Source of the DNA: Collinsella sp. | GTDB taxonomy: Bacteria > Actinomycetota > Coriobacteriia > Coriobacteriales > Coriobacteriaceae | Direction of reading: 5' to 3' | NCBI GenBank assembly: GCA_031294825.1 | Contig: JAUMPM010000059.1 | Location: 1-28,500 of the forward strand | DNA: 28,500 nt | In this document: positions 1 through 7,633 of the stretch, in pieces | Layout of the letters: every line of letters starts with the position of its first letter | Position numbering within the stretch: the first letter of the stretch is position 1 | Made by a program: the position numbers and the translations under genes | Notes under the pieces: generated by a model | What the model was told of the DNA's origin: nothing | The model's input: only the letters and a program-made list of their open reading frames with translations | The model's database searches: none

Positions 1-84
1 CAAAGATGAATTGAAACTACCGTTTGTTTAATATATTTTTACAAAGTCATCGTCATCATGTTTGCCTTCAACTTCTGATCTACC

Positions 85-122
85 AAGCGGCCCTGCGCCT
101 CACGAGAGACGCAGGGCCGCTT
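85..122. terminator. GC-rich hairpin downstream of the bile salt hydrolase gene
   Basis: A perfect 13-bp inverted repeat (85-97 with 110-122, AAGCGGCCCTGCG and its complement) with a 12-base loop lies just past the minus-strand stop at 145. The following T-run is weak in both directions, so it may be an imperfect bidirectional terminator that also serves a gene to the left of the window. Confidence 0.6.
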
Positions 123-144
123 TGCATTGCAGTAAAGCTAACGG

Positions 145-1110
145 CTACGAACGGCGCGGCTCGGGAACCACGAGCCTATCGGGGCTCGCGCCCTCGGCAT
201 CCATCAGGCTCACGTAGCGAATCGACGGATCCCCATACATCGCGTAGTAATAATTGCCCGTGCGTGCGCTAAAGCATCCGGTGTAGATAGTCTTCTCGAA
301 CTTGCCATCGCCCATCCTGGACGCTCCCTCGATCATCACCACGCCCTCGAGCGAGCGGAACATGCGAACGACGTTTTCGGTCTCGCTCTCCTTTTGCGGG
401 TAATTGGCATTGAGGTACGCCGCCTTTACAAAACGGCTCGGCGAATAGCAGTCACCCGGAATACCGCGCATGCCGGCACCCGCGCCATAGGGCTTGAGCT
501 CGGCGCCACGCCATGTCGCCGTCTGCGGAAAATCGCTTGTGGCCGTGATATAGGTGCGCAGGTTTTCCATGTGCCACGGGAAGGTGGGCTGATTGGCAAG
601 GGTATCGACCGGATCGTCGTATACATGCAGGCCGTCAGCCATCATCTCGACCACGATGCTGCGCTGGCTGTCGCCGATAATCCAATGGAGCAGCGACACG
701 CCCAGCCCCTCTCCGGCAGATTTGGCGACAATCACCGTGTCGCGCAGCGCGTCCTCGACCTCATCGACCGTCGAGAACGTCGCTGCCACCCACAGGGGAA
801 ACTCATAGGCCGCGATATTGTTCTTGCCGTCGACAGGGCCCTCGGCATACTCGGCATAACCCGGGAAATTGAGACCCGCCACGGCGAGGCCCGCATCGTT
901 GCCGCAGTCGAAAAACATGGGATAGTTCTTGTAATCGATGCACATACCGATCACCGCGTGTGCCGCTGTCGCGTCGTCGATAAACGAATACGGAATGTGG
1001 AACCCGCGCGGCATCACGCGAACCTGTTGGCCGTAGTCAAAGCTCCAGTCGAGGTTGCGGCCTAGATACATGTGGCCAGAATTATCGGTAAATCGAATGC
1101 TCGTACACAT
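145..1110 (-). CDS. bsh: Bile salt hydrolase (choloylglycine hydrolase family)
   Basis: A 321-residue Ntn-hydrolase that would deconjugate glycine- or taurine-conjugated bile acids in the cytoplasm. The start at 1110 is chosen because it places the nucleophile Cys at position 2 (MCTSIRF) and is preceded by GGAGG; an upstream in-frame ATG at 1173 would bury the Cys. Family residues seen are Cys2, Arg18 and Asp21 (GRNLD), Asn81 in GLNFPGYAEY, a later Asn in LANQPTF, and an Arg in SPSRFVKAAY. The GLNFPGYA segment is typical of bile salt hydrolases rather than penicillin V acylases, which usually carry Tyr at the Asn81 position. Length matches the family (~315-330). It has no signal peptide. It stands alone, with the deformylase-like gene upstream separated by a terminator. 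Substrate preference cannot be read from sequence. Confidence 0.9.
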   Translation of the reverse strand: MCTSIRFTDNSGHMYLGRNLDWSFDYGQQVRVMPRGFHIPYSFIDDATAAHAVIGMCIDYKNYPMFFDCGNDAGLAVAGLNFPGYAEYAEGPVDGKNNIAAYEFPLWVAATFSTVDEVEDALRDTVIVAKSAGEGLGVSLLHWIIGDSQRSIVVEMMADGLHVYDDPVDTLANQPTFPWHMENLRTYITATSDFPQTATWRGAELKPYGAGAGMRGIPGDCYSPSRFVKAAYLNANYPQKESETENVVRMFRSLEGVVMIEGASRMGDGKFEKTIYTGCFSARTGNYYYAMYGDPSIRYVSLMDAEGASPDRLVVPEPRRS

Positions 1111-1170
1111 AGCGCCTCCTAGCTTTACGTTCCTGCTAAGGTTATTGTCACCAAACGAAAAGGCGCTAAA

Positions 1171-1210
1171 CACAAAAGCCCGGACATGACAACAATGTCA
1201 CGCCCGGACC
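1171..1210 (-). terminator. Rho-independent terminator of the deformylase-like gene
   Basis: Arms at 1196-1209 and 1178-1191 pair over about 14 bp with G-U pairs and a four-base loop. Read on the minus strand the stem is followed by TTTTGTG. It sits just after the stop at 1242 and separates this gene from bsh. Confidence 0.7.
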
Positions 1211-1241
1211 AAAAGAGACGAAGTGTGGTGCTTTGTTCCCC

Positions 1242-1661
1242 TTAGACCAACTTTCCTAGACAGTGGTCAATCATGTGCTGGATCATCTGTGCCTCAAAGC
1301 CCGCGTAGTCGCGGCGGCACTCCTTCATCTTGCCGTCGACGATCTGATCAAAGGCGACCTTGCACTTGATATAGCGCGTGGACTTGGTGACCCCCTCGTG
1401 CGTCAGGCAGCTCTCCTCCATCTTGCTGGCGCCCAAGCCAAACACCAGACGGGGGTTATAGAGCACGTGGGGCTCGCCGGCGTCGTCCAGATAGACGCAG
1501 ACCTTCTTGGTAACGCCAATCTGGTTGGCGGCCAAGCAGCCGGCATCATCGAGCGACTTGATAGTATCAATCAGATCCTGAGCGACCGACTCGTCCTCGA
1601 CAGTCGCAACCTCGCAACGCTGAGACAGGATAGCCTCGTCGCGGCAGAGCTCTTTAATCAT
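1242..1661 (-). CDS. Peptide deformylase-like protein lacking the catalytic Glu
   Basis: A 139-residue protein resembling the short peptide deformylases of Firmicutes and Coriobacteriia. All three family motifs can be located: motif 1 as GCLAANQIG (41-49), motif 2 as EESCLTHEG with metal-ligand Cys85, and motif 3 as QHMIDH with His129 and His133. The motif 3 Glu that acts as general base (HExxH) is Met130 here (codon ATG), so metal binding may be kept while deformylase activity is doubtful. The start at 1661 is preferred over an ATG at 1673 because GGAGG lies five bases upstream of 1661 and nothing comparable precedes 1673. It is a single gene, divergent from the purine permease. It could be a pseudoenzyme or an accessory deformylase with altered activity; a canonical def gene is presumably elsewhere. 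Confidence 0.8.
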   Translation of the reverse strand: MIKELCRDEAILSQRCEVATVEDESVAQDLIDTIKSLDDAGCLAANQIGVTKKVCVYLDDAGEPHVLYNPRLVFGLGASKMEESCLTHEGVTKSTRYIKCKVAFDQIVDGKMKECRRDYAGFEAQMIQHMIDHCLGKLV

Positions 1662-1854
1662 ACGTTCCTCCATAGGGGTCGTTGTAACCGCTTAAGTATA
1701 CGGTACCTACACAATTTCATGCGAAAGATACCGCCCGTCCGTTACAAACCGCCGAACATCAACATGCGAGGAACACCAACTTCACAAAGGCGATATAGTG
1801 GGTGAGTTCGTGTCAATCGGCCTAAACTCGGGGCCGAACAAGGAAAGGGTATGC

Positions 1855-3165
1855 ATGGACGAACTGTTTCACGTCAGCGAGCGCAAGTCCACAATCGGGA
1901 CCGAACTTCGCGCTGGACTGACAACATTCCTGGCGATGGCCTACATCATCGCCGTCAACCCCGCGGTGCTCTCGGGCGCTGGCATCGATGCGGGAGCGCT
2001 CGCCTGCGCCACCTGCCTGGGCGCCGGCATCATGACCATCTGCATGGGCATCTTCGCCAACCGCCCGCTCGCCTGCGCGTCGGGCTTAGGCGTCAACGCG
2101 ATGATCGCTGGAATCACCACCACCGTCTGCGGCGGTGACTGGCACGTGGCCATGAGCGTCATCTTCCTTGAGGGCGTCGTCATCTTGCTGCTCGTGCTTT
2201 GTGGCCTGCGCGAGGCCATCATGGACGCCATCCCGGTTGTCCTGCGTCACGCCATCTCGGTGGGTCTGGGCCTGTTCATCGCCATGATTGGCCTGTGCGA
2301 TGCCGGCATTATCACCGCTGGCGCCGGTACACTCGTCGGTCTGGGCGACATCACCTCCCCCACCTTCATCGTCGGCATCATCTCCATCCTGGTGACGGTC
2401 GCCCTCGCCTGCCGCAACGTCCCCGGCTCGCTGCTCATCGGCATCGTCGTCGCCGTCATCGCCGGTATCCCCCTAGGTGTGACCCAGGCTCCGACCGGTA
2501 TCATCGCCCCGCTCGACTTCTCGAGCATCGGTGGCCCCATCGCCGACGCCGGCGGCGTGCCCGCCATCGTCAAGGTCCTTACCGACCCCGCGCTCCTCGT
2601 CATCTCGTTCTCGCTGCTCATGAGTGACTTCTTCGACACCATGGGCACCGCGATGGCCGTAGCCAAGCAGGGCGAGTTCCTCACCGACGACGGCAACGTC
2701 GAGAATATCAAGGAGATCCTGATCGTCGACTCCGCCGCCGCCGCTGTGGGCGGTTTCATGGGTGTCTCCTCCATCACCACCTTCGTCGAGTCCACTTCCG
2801 GCGCCGCCGACGGTGGCCGCACGGGCCTTACCTCCGTCACCACCGGCGTGCTGTTCATTCTCGCCGCGTTCTTCTCCCCCATCGTCACCATCGTTTCCAG
2901 CGCCGCCACCTGCGGTGCTCTGGTCTACGTCGGCTACCTCATGATGAGCGAGGCCTCCGAGATCGACTGGTCCGACGTGTCGCAGGGTTTCCCGGCGTTC
3001 ATGATTGTCGCCGGCGTGCCCTTCACCTACTCCATCTCTGCCGGCATTGGCCTAGGCTTTATCGCCTACGTGATCGTCGCGCTCTTTAAGGGCGAGGCTT
3101 CCAAGATCAAGCCGCTCATGTGGATCGCAGCCCTCGCCTTCCTCGTCTACTTCTTTGTAGCGTAG
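1855..3165 (+). CDS. AzgA-type NCS2 purine permease (guanine/hypoxanthine)
   Basis: A 436-residue polytopic membrane protein, mostly hydrophobic and in the usual length range for the AzgA branch of the NCS2 nucleobase:cation symporters (about 430). The N-terminal LTTFLAMAYIIAVNP segment is a hallmark of this branch. Further family-like segments are SDFFDTMGTAMAVAKQG in the middle and SSITTFVESTSGAADGGRTG after it. The start at 1855 follows AGGAAAGGG and gives the family-like N-terminus MDELFHVSERKST; a start at 1798 would add 19 unconserved residues. It probably imports guanine, hypoxanthine or adenine with protons; which base cannot be told. I saw no purine riboswitch in the ~180 bases upstream. 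A strong terminator follows. Confidence 0.9.
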   Translation: MDELFHVSERKSTIGTELRAGLTTFLAMAYIIAVNPAVLSGAGIDAGALACATCLGAGIMTICMGIFANRPLACASGLGVNAMIAGITTTVCGGDWHVAMSVIFLEGVVILLLVLCGLREAIMDAIPVVLRHAISVGLGLFIAMIGLCDAGIITAGAGTLVGLGDITSPTFIVGIISILVTVALACRNVPGSLLIGIVVAVIAGIPLGVTQAPTGIIAPLDFSSIGGPIADAGGVPAIVKVLTDPALLVISFSLLMSDFFDTMGTAMAVAKQGEFLTDDGNVENIKEILIVDSAAAAVGGFMGVSSITTFVESTSGAADGGRTGLTSVTTGVLFILAAFFSPIVTIVSSAATCGALVYVGYLMMSEASEIDWSDVSQGFPAFMIVAGVPFTYSISAGIGLGFIAYVIVALFKGEASKIKPLMWIAALAFLVYFFVA

Positions 3166-3192
3166 CGGCATAGCCTGCTAAAGCAAAACAAC

Positions 3193-3234
3193 AAGGCGCG
3201 GAATCGCATCGAGCGGCTCCGCGCCTTTCTTTTA
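3193..3234 (+). terminator. Rho-independent terminator after the purine permease
   Basis: Stem AAGGCGCGGA (3193-3202) pairs with TCCGCGCCTT (3218-3227), followed by a T-rich run TTTCTTTT. It begins about 28 bases after the permease stop. Confidence 0.9.
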
Positions 3235-3302
3235 GCGTCTGCCCCCGTGCCAGCGTGCGACAATTGAGGCTGTCAATATCACAACACCGAGAGAAGCCTG
3301 CC

Positions 3303-3968
3303 TTGGAAGCGCATCATAAGCAGATAACCGTTTATTCAGAGTGTGTGGAAGGCGCGCCCGTCATCTACCTCCCCGTGGTTATGGGCGACGGTAGTGAAGT
3401 CTACGAGCGCTGCCGAGAGCTCGACTGCCCGCCATTCACCCTTGTCGCCATTGGAGGGCTCGATTGGAATCGCGAGCTGAGCCCCTGGGAATGTGAGGGA
3501 ACTATACGAGATGCCGAGTCCTTTGGCGGACAGGCGTCTGAGTTTCTCGATGAACTGCTGAATCAGATAATCCCAGAGGCCGAATCATCACTTCCCTGCC
3601 CGCCCACCTGGCGCGGCATTGCCGGCTACTCGTTGGCGGGTCTTTTTTCCCTGTGGGCACTTTGGCAAACAGATGTCTTTGAGCGCGCGGCAAGTGCATC
3701 AGGGTCGCTGTGGTTCCCCGGCTTTATCGACTACGCGCGAGAGCGCACGATGACAGCCACGCCCGACGCCGCCTATCTGTCGCTCGGTAAAAAGGAAACC
3801 AAGACGCCCAACCGCATGATGCGGCACGTACTCGACGATACGCGTGCGATGGAAGAGCTGTTTATCGAGCATGACATTCCAACAACGCTGGAGCTCAACC
3901 CCGGCAACCACTTTGCCCAAACTGACCTGCGCATGGCGCGCGGCATCCACTGGATACTGACGCATTAA
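3303..3968 (+). CDS. Alpha/beta hydrolase, putative esterase
   Basis: About 221 residues with an alpha/beta hydrolase fold pattern like the esterase D/Fes-type putative esterases. The nucleophile elbow GYSLAG carries Ser110, and GNHF near the C-terminus supplies a likely catalytic His203. LVAIGGLDWNRELSPW resembles the oxyanion-loop region of the family. It has no signal peptide, so it is probably cytoplasmic. The start is uncertain: a TTG at 3303 follows GAGAAG and gives MEAHHKQITV, while a GTG at 3255 would add 16 residues without a good ribosome binding site. The gene is flanked by terminators on both sides and is probably monocistronic. Substrate unknown; carboxyl ester or siderophore-type ester hydrolysis is only a family-level guess. 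Confidence 0.75.
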   Translation: MEAHHKQITVYSECVEGAPVIYLPVVMGDGSEVYERCRELDCPPFTLVAIGGLDWNRELSPWECEGTIRDAESFGGQASEFLDELLNQIIPEAESSLPCPPTWRGIAGYSLAGLFSLWALWQTDVFERAASASGSLWFPGFIDYARERTMTATPDAAYLSLGKKETKTPNRMMRHVLDDTRAMEELFIEHDIPTTLELNPGNHFAQTDLRMARGIHWILTH

Positions 3969-4008
3969 AAATGGCGTCCACGCGTACATACGCATGGACG
4001 CCATTTTT
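3967..4008. terminator. Bidirectional terminator
   Basis: A 13-bp stem AAAATGGCGTCCA (3968-3980) with TGGACGCCATTTT (3995-4007), flanked by A-run and T-run. It overlaps the last base of the hydrolase stop codon and also terminates anything arriving on the minus strand from 4030-5340. Confidence 0.9.
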
Positions 4009-4029
4009 TGATTTAGCTGAACACAACTA

Positions 4030-4083
4030 CTATTCGACAGTCTCCTCGAGTTCAGATACGGCGGGCGTCGAGGATTGGGACAT
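4030..4083 (-). CDS. Candidate 17-residue peptide (MSQSSTPAVSELEETVE)
   Basis: A very short reading frame on the minus strand. It begins with ATG at 4083 preceded by AAAGGACTTCC, an arrangement nearly identical to the ribosome binding site of the membrane protein at 26931, and ends in TAG 21 bases before the bidirectional terminator. The peptide is acidic and polar with no membrane segment. It lies 123 bases downstream of the MetE-like gene and could be co-transcribed with it. I do not recognise it. Such a short frame can occur by chance; the ribosome binding site and terminator placement are the only support. Confidence 0.3.
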   Translation of the reverse strand: MSQSSTPAVSELEETVE

Positions 4084-4206
4084 GGAAGTCCTTTCATGAT
4101 GGAAGGGCGATCAGGCATATCAGATAACCTGCCCGAACGATACGATCCGAACCATTGTACGTGATACGCCATGTCTCGCGCGCGCCGTCACCTGCAAACG
4201 GTAACG

Positions 4207-5340
4207 TTACTTCCAAACGCGCTCAGCAATGCGCTTGACCAGCGCGATCTTTGCCCACTGTTCGTCCTCGGTCAGCTTGTTGCCAATCTCGCAGCTGGCA
4301 AAGCCGCACTGGGGCGACAGGTACAGGTTCTCGAGCGGCACGTACTTTGCGGCCTCATGGATACGTTCGACGATAACGTCTTCGTCCTCAAGCTCTGCCG
4401 CCTTGGTGGTTACCAAACCCAGCACGACCTTCTTGCCCGGGGCAACGTACTTGAGCGGCTCAAAACCGCCGGCGCGCGGCGTGTCGAACTCCAGATAGAA
4501 CGCATCGACATCCTCATGCGCAAACAGGTACGGCGCGATGGGATCGTAACCGCCCTCAAAGGCATAGGTGGAGTGGTAGTTGCCGCGGCACACATGCGTG
4601 TTGATGACCAGATCGTCGGGCTTGCCCTCGATGGCAGCGTTGTTGAGCGCCACGCCCAACTCGCTTACCTTTTGCAGGTCGACCGGGCTCATGCCGGTTT
4701 TGGCGACAAAATCGGTATCGCAGTAGATGCCCCAGGTGCAGTCGTCAAACTGGATGTTGCGGCAGCCTGCTGCGTACAGGTCGGCGATCACCGTGCGATA
4801 AGCGGCTGCAATGGCGCCGGCAAGTTCCTCATCGGTCTTATAGACGGCACGCAGGCTCTCCTGCTGGCCGTCGCAGCGATCGAGCGTAACCTCAGAGAAC
4901 GTCTGGATAGGCGCCGGGATGGTCTGGCGTGCGACCTGGCCCTCTCCCTCAAGCGCCTTGACAAACTTAAAGTGCTCGACGAACGGGTGGTTCTCGCCGC
5001 TAATGGGACCGGTCACCACGGCGGTATCGGCCGTGGTCTCCTCATCGTGGAACATATAGCCCGTACGTGAGGCACGGCGTTCAATGCCGTTGAGTCCCCA
5101 CATAAAGTCGAGGTGCCAGTATCTGCGGCGAAACTCGCCATCGGTAATCACCTGCAGGCCGGCGGCCTTTTGCTTGTCCACCAGGTCGCGAATGGCCTCA
5201 TCCTCGACGGCCTTAAGACCGGCGGCGTCGAGTTTGCCCGCGGCGTAGGCGGCACGGGCGTCCTTCACGGCCTGCGGACGAAGAAAACTGCCGACGATAT
5301 CGGCGCGAAACGGCGCGTTCGGTTGAATCGAAGTGCTCAT
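4207..5340 (-). CDS. MetE C-terminal-like (YxjG-type) methyltransferase
   Basis: A 377-residue protein of the cobalamin-independent methionine synthase C-terminal (Meth_synt_2) family, as in Bacillus YxjG/YxjH. It would transfer a methyl group to homocysteine or a related thiol using a zinc-bound thiolate. The expected zinc ligands are visible: His249 and Cys251 (NTHVCRGN), Glu284 (FYLEFD) and Cys345 (SPQCGFAS). The N-terminal pterin-binding half of full MetE is absent, as is normal for this subfamily, so the methyl donor is uncertain. The start at 5340 follows GGGAG; an upstream ATG at 5358 lacks a site. It lies downstream of the LysR gene on the same strand, with a palindromic operator candidate between. 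I saw no SAM riboswitch. Methionine-responsive regulation by the neighbour is an inference. Confidence 0.88.
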   Translation of the reverse strand: MSTSIQPNAPFRADIVGSFLRPQAVKDARAAYAAGKLDAAGLKAVEDEAIRDLVDKQKAAGLQVITDGEFRRRYWHLDFMWGLNGIERRASRTGYMFHDEETTADTAVVTGPISGENHPFVEHFKFVKALEGEGQVARQTIPAPIQTFSEVTLDRCDGQQESLRAVYKTDEELAGAIAAAYRTVIADLYAAGCRNIQFDDCTWGIYCDTDFVAKTGMSPVDLQKVSELGVALNNAAIEGKPDDLVINTHVCRGNYHSTYAFEGGYDPIAPYLFAHEDVDAFYLEFDTPRAGGFEPLKYVAPGKKVVLGLVTTKAAELEDEDVIVERIHEAAKYVPLENLYLSPQCGFASCEIGNKLTEDEQWAKIALVKRIAERVWK

Positions 5341-5427
5341 AGATATCTCCCTTTGCATTGGTTGCTTTATCGAGACAGAGTATGGGCGCTCATATGACCA
5401 TCGTAAAATATACGTTTATAACAGTTT

Positions 5428-5448
5428 GATATAGATGCTTCCTATATC
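5428..5448. promoter_or_regulatory. Candidate MET-box-like operator (GATATAG-N7-CTATATC)
   Basis: A perfect 7-bp inverted repeat with a 7-base spacer lies about 90 bases upstream of the MetE-like start. It fits the LysR T-N11-A pattern. It also fits the TATAG-N7-CTATA spacing that I recall for the MtaR/MetR MET-box of streptococci. On the minus strand, AT-rich -10-like hexamers (TATAAA, TATATT) follow at 5412-5422, which suits activation by a LysR protein bound upstream. Confidence 0.5.
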
Positions 5449-5495
5449 AGTCTGGACTGTCATAAAGAGACTTGAACCGTGCGGAGCACAGCAGC

Positions 5496-6392
5496 CTAGA
5501 TATGCTGACGAATCGCGTCGATATAGGCCCGACCGTAGCGCGTGAGCGTCGTGTTCTTGCGCGTGATGATGCCAATCTCCATGTACTCGTCCACGTCGAG
5601 CGGAATCGAGATAATGCCGGGGCCGTTGAGCTCGTGGCTGATCACGCCCGAGCATACCGTGTAGCCGTTGAGGCCCATGGCCAAATTGAACAACGTCGCA
5701 CGGTCGCGCACGCGGATATTTTTGCGACGCTCGAACGTCGAGGTCAGCTCCTCGGAATAGTAAAACGAGTTGTAGCTGCCCTGCTCGTAGGACAGGAACG
5801 GGTAGTCTTCCAGATCCTCGAGCGTCACGCTGGAGCGGTCCGCCAGCGGATGGTCGGCGCAGACGAAGACATGCGGCGTGGCGCAGAAGAGTCCTTCGAA
5901 CACGAGCTCGTTGGCCGCCAGCATGCGCTCGATGACCTCGCGGTTATGCTCGGATAAGTACAGGATGCCCAGTTCGCTTTTCATATGCGCGACATCCTCG
6001 ATAATCTCGTGGGTCTGCTCCTCGCGCAGGGTAAAGTCGTAACGCGCGGCATCGAACTCGCGGATTACATCGACAAACGCGTTAACGGCAAAGGAATAAT
6101 GCTGGCAGCTCACACTAAAGTGCGGCACCTGCTCGGATGCGCCCTTGTACTTGCCCTCGAGTAGGTCGGCCTGGTCGAGTACCTGACGCGCGTAGCCCAA
6201 GAAGGTCTCGCCTTCCTCGGACACAATGACGCCCTTGTTGGTGCGCTCAAAGATGTGCACACCCATCTCGTTTTCGAGATCGCGGATCGACGCGGTAATC
6301 GAAGGCTGCGACACAAAGAGCCGGCGCGAGGCCTCGGTGATGCTGCCGCATTCGGCAACCTTAACAACATACCTGAGCTGCTGAAGCTTCAT
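5496..6392 (-). CDS. LysR-family transcriptional regulator (MtaR/CmbR-like)
   Basis: A 298-residue LysR regulator. The N-terminal winged helix-turn-helix is clear (MKLQQLRYVVKVAECGSI, then TEASRRLFVSQPSITASIRDLE). A LysR substrate-binding domain follows from about residue 90. The QQLRYVV start and SQPSIT helix resemble the MtaR/CmbR/CysB group that controls sulfur amino acid metabolism in Gram-positives. The start at 6392 follows GGGAG; the frame is open further upstream into the HAD gene but that stretch has no LysR similarity. It starts 10 bases after the HAD gene stop, so the two are probably co-transcribed. The downstream MetE-like gene and palindrome suggest a methionine or cysteine regulon; the effector is not visible. 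Confidence 0.9.
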   Translation of the reverse strand: MKLQQLRYVVKVAECGSITEASRRLFVSQPSITASIRDLENEMGVHIFERTNKGVIVSEEGETFLGYARQVLDQADLLEGKYKGASEQVPHFSVSCQHYSFAVNAFVDVIREFDAARYDFTLREEQTHEIIEDVAHMKSELGILYLSEHNREVIERMLAANELVFEGLFCATPHVFVCADHPLADRSSVTLEDLEDYPFLSYEQGSYNSFYYSEELTSTFERRKNIRVRDRATLFNLAMGLNGYTVCSGVISHELNGPGIISIPLDVDEYMEIGIITRKNTTLTRYGRAYIDAIRQHI

Positions 6393-6402
6393 GACGTTCT
6401 CC

Positions 6403-7311
6403 CTAGACGTTCGTGGCGCCAAGACCCGCCGCGTCCACCTGGCGCATAAACGACGGCATCTCCCCCGTCGCGGCGCAGGCGGCAATCTGATGCAGAGCCC
6501 CGGCGACCGCATCATCTGCCGCAGCGCCGATATGCCAGCGCGCCGCCGCCGTGACGACCTCGTTGGCATTAGCGACTGCAACGGAGTTGGGAACGGCATC
6601 GATCATGGGCAAATCGTTATCGGAATCGCCAAATACGGCCACCTCGTCGGGCGTCAGGCCCAAGGCGCGCGCCAGCTCCAGCGCAGCGCAGCCCTTGTCC
6701 CAACCAGCCGGAAGGATGTCAAACAGGCGCACGCGGTTGTTGGGAAACACAAGCGAGATTTCCGGCACCTCAGCGGCAACGCGCTCGCGTAACTCCGCGA
6801 GCTCCTCACGCGAACGGGCACTCCAGATATTCGCCTTAAACACCGTCGCATCATCGACGACGGGACGGCACGGAGCCTCTTCGCCTTTGAGCCACGCATT
6901 GCCGCCCGACTCCATAGCGCGACACACACGCTCGGGATCGCTCGTCACGCAGTAGGCATCGTTGCCCCAAAAGTCATCGCCCAGGCTATAGACTTTTAGA
7001 AATGTATCGTCGGTCTCTTGCTCCAGATAGTCAGCCAAACGCATCAGGGCATCGTTGTCGATTGCGCGCGAGGCGACTACTTCGCCGTCGACAAACATCA
7101 CCTGGCCGTTACAGAACGCGCCAGTCGAAAAGCACTCGGAACGATTTTTGAACATCCAGCCCATCGCGGACGGCTGACGACCCGAAACCGGACCAAAGTG
7201 CAGACCCGCCGCCTGCATGGCATGAATACCCTCAATGGCGTAGTCGCTGACACCGTCATGTCCAGCCGGAATCAGCGTATCGTCCATATCGGTCAGCACA
7301 AGTTTGATCAT
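6403..7311 (-). CDS. HAD hydrolase, Cof/YidA-type phosphatase
   Basis: A 302-residue haloacid dehalogenase superfamily phosphatase of the Cof-like (IIB) type. Motif I is DMDDTLI with nucleophile Asp8 and Asp10. A Lys in WDKGCAALELA and motif IV GDSDNDLPMIDAV complete the catalytic set. The large cap between motifs II and III fits sugar-phosphate or flavin-phosphate phosphatases, but the substrate cannot be assigned. The start at 7311 follows a G-rich site (GGGGGG); an ATG at 7341 is less likely. It is the first gene of a probable HAD-LysR transcript reading leftward. Confidence 0.9.
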   Translation of the reverse strand: MIKLVLTDMDDTLIPAGHDGVSDYAIEGIHAMQAAGLHFGPVSGRQPSAMGWMFKNRSECFSTGAFCNGQVMFVDGEVVASRAIDNDALMRLADYLEQETDDTFLKVYSLGDDFWGNDAYCVTSDPERVCRAMESGGNAWLKGEEAPCRPVVDDATVFKANIWSARSREELAELRERVAAEVPEISLVFPNNRVRLFDILPAGWDKGCAALELARALGLTPDEVAVFGDSDNDLPMIDAVPNSVAVANANEVVTAAARWHIGAAADDAVAGALHQIAACAATGEMPSFMRQVDAAGLGATNV

Positions 7312-7348
7312 AGAGCCCCCCGTCATTTTCACCGTAACCATTGTAACG

Positions 7349-7450
7349 ACCTGCCAATAAGGGACAGGTTTATTTTGCCAGGTTTTATCTGGGAAAATGC
7401 AACGCCCCTGTTGCCACCTACCAAAATAAACCTGTCCCTATTTGGCAGGT
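7349..7450. repeat. Inverted doublet of a 35-bp palindromic element (REPIN-like)
   Basis: Two 35-bp copies, 7349-7383 and 7416-7450, lie in opposite orientation around a 32-base spacer. Each copy is itself palindromic: ends ACCT(A/G)CCAAAA and TTTTGGCAGGT-like around the core AAACCTGTCCCT. A third copy is at 27424-27458. The layout matches the REP-doublet (REPIN) architecture, which is an interpretation, not proof of mobility. The doublet lies between the HAD start and the thiamine riboswitch and may overlap the thi promoter. Confidence 0.75.
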
Positions 7451-7476
7451 GCGCTAGTATAGGGAGCAACAGATTC

Positions 7477-7570
7477 GATGCGGGAGTGCCGGCGGTGCAA
7501 ACCACAAGGCTGAGAGGGCATGGGGCCCAATCCTTTGAACCTGTCAGTTAATGCTGGCGTAGGGAGCATG
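7477..7570 (+). promoter_or_regulatory. TPP riboswitch (THI element)
   Basis: Conserved TPP aptamer pieces are in order: GCGGGAGTGCC at 7480, GGCTGAGAGGGC at 7508 and CCTTTGAACCTGTCAGTTAA at 7532, followed by GCTGGCGTAGGGAG. It precedes the thiM-thiE genes, as expected, and a terminator hairpin (7581-7612) provides the expression platform. TPP binding should lower transcription of the operon. Confidence 0.95.
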
Positions 7571-7580
7571 CCGCCTTTAC

Positions 7581-7612
7581 AGGGGCGCTGTCTATGCACA
7601 GCGCCCCTTTTC
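7581..7612 (+). terminator. Intrinsic terminator of the TPP riboswitch
   Basis: An 11-bp stem AGGGGCGCTGT (7581-7591) pairs with ACAGCGCCCCT (7598-7608) and is followed by TTTT. It lies between the aptamer and the thiM ribosome binding site, so TPP-bound RNA probably stops here. Confidence 0.9.
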
Positions 7613-7633
7613 TATGCCAAGGAGGCATGTGCA

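Noticed and set aside
24..272. 82-codon plus-strand frame at the left edge
   Set aside because: It crosses the terminator hairpin and overlaps the bile salt hydrolase C-terminus; no ribosome binding site.
394..1065. Long plus-strand open frame opposite the bile salt hydrolase
   Set aside because: It lies wholly antisense to a gene with full family motifs, and has no ribosome binding site or recognisable domain.
5341..5460. SAM riboswitch before the MetE-like gene
   Set aside because: Bacillus yxjG genes have one, but no SAM-I core sequence or long structured leader is visible here.
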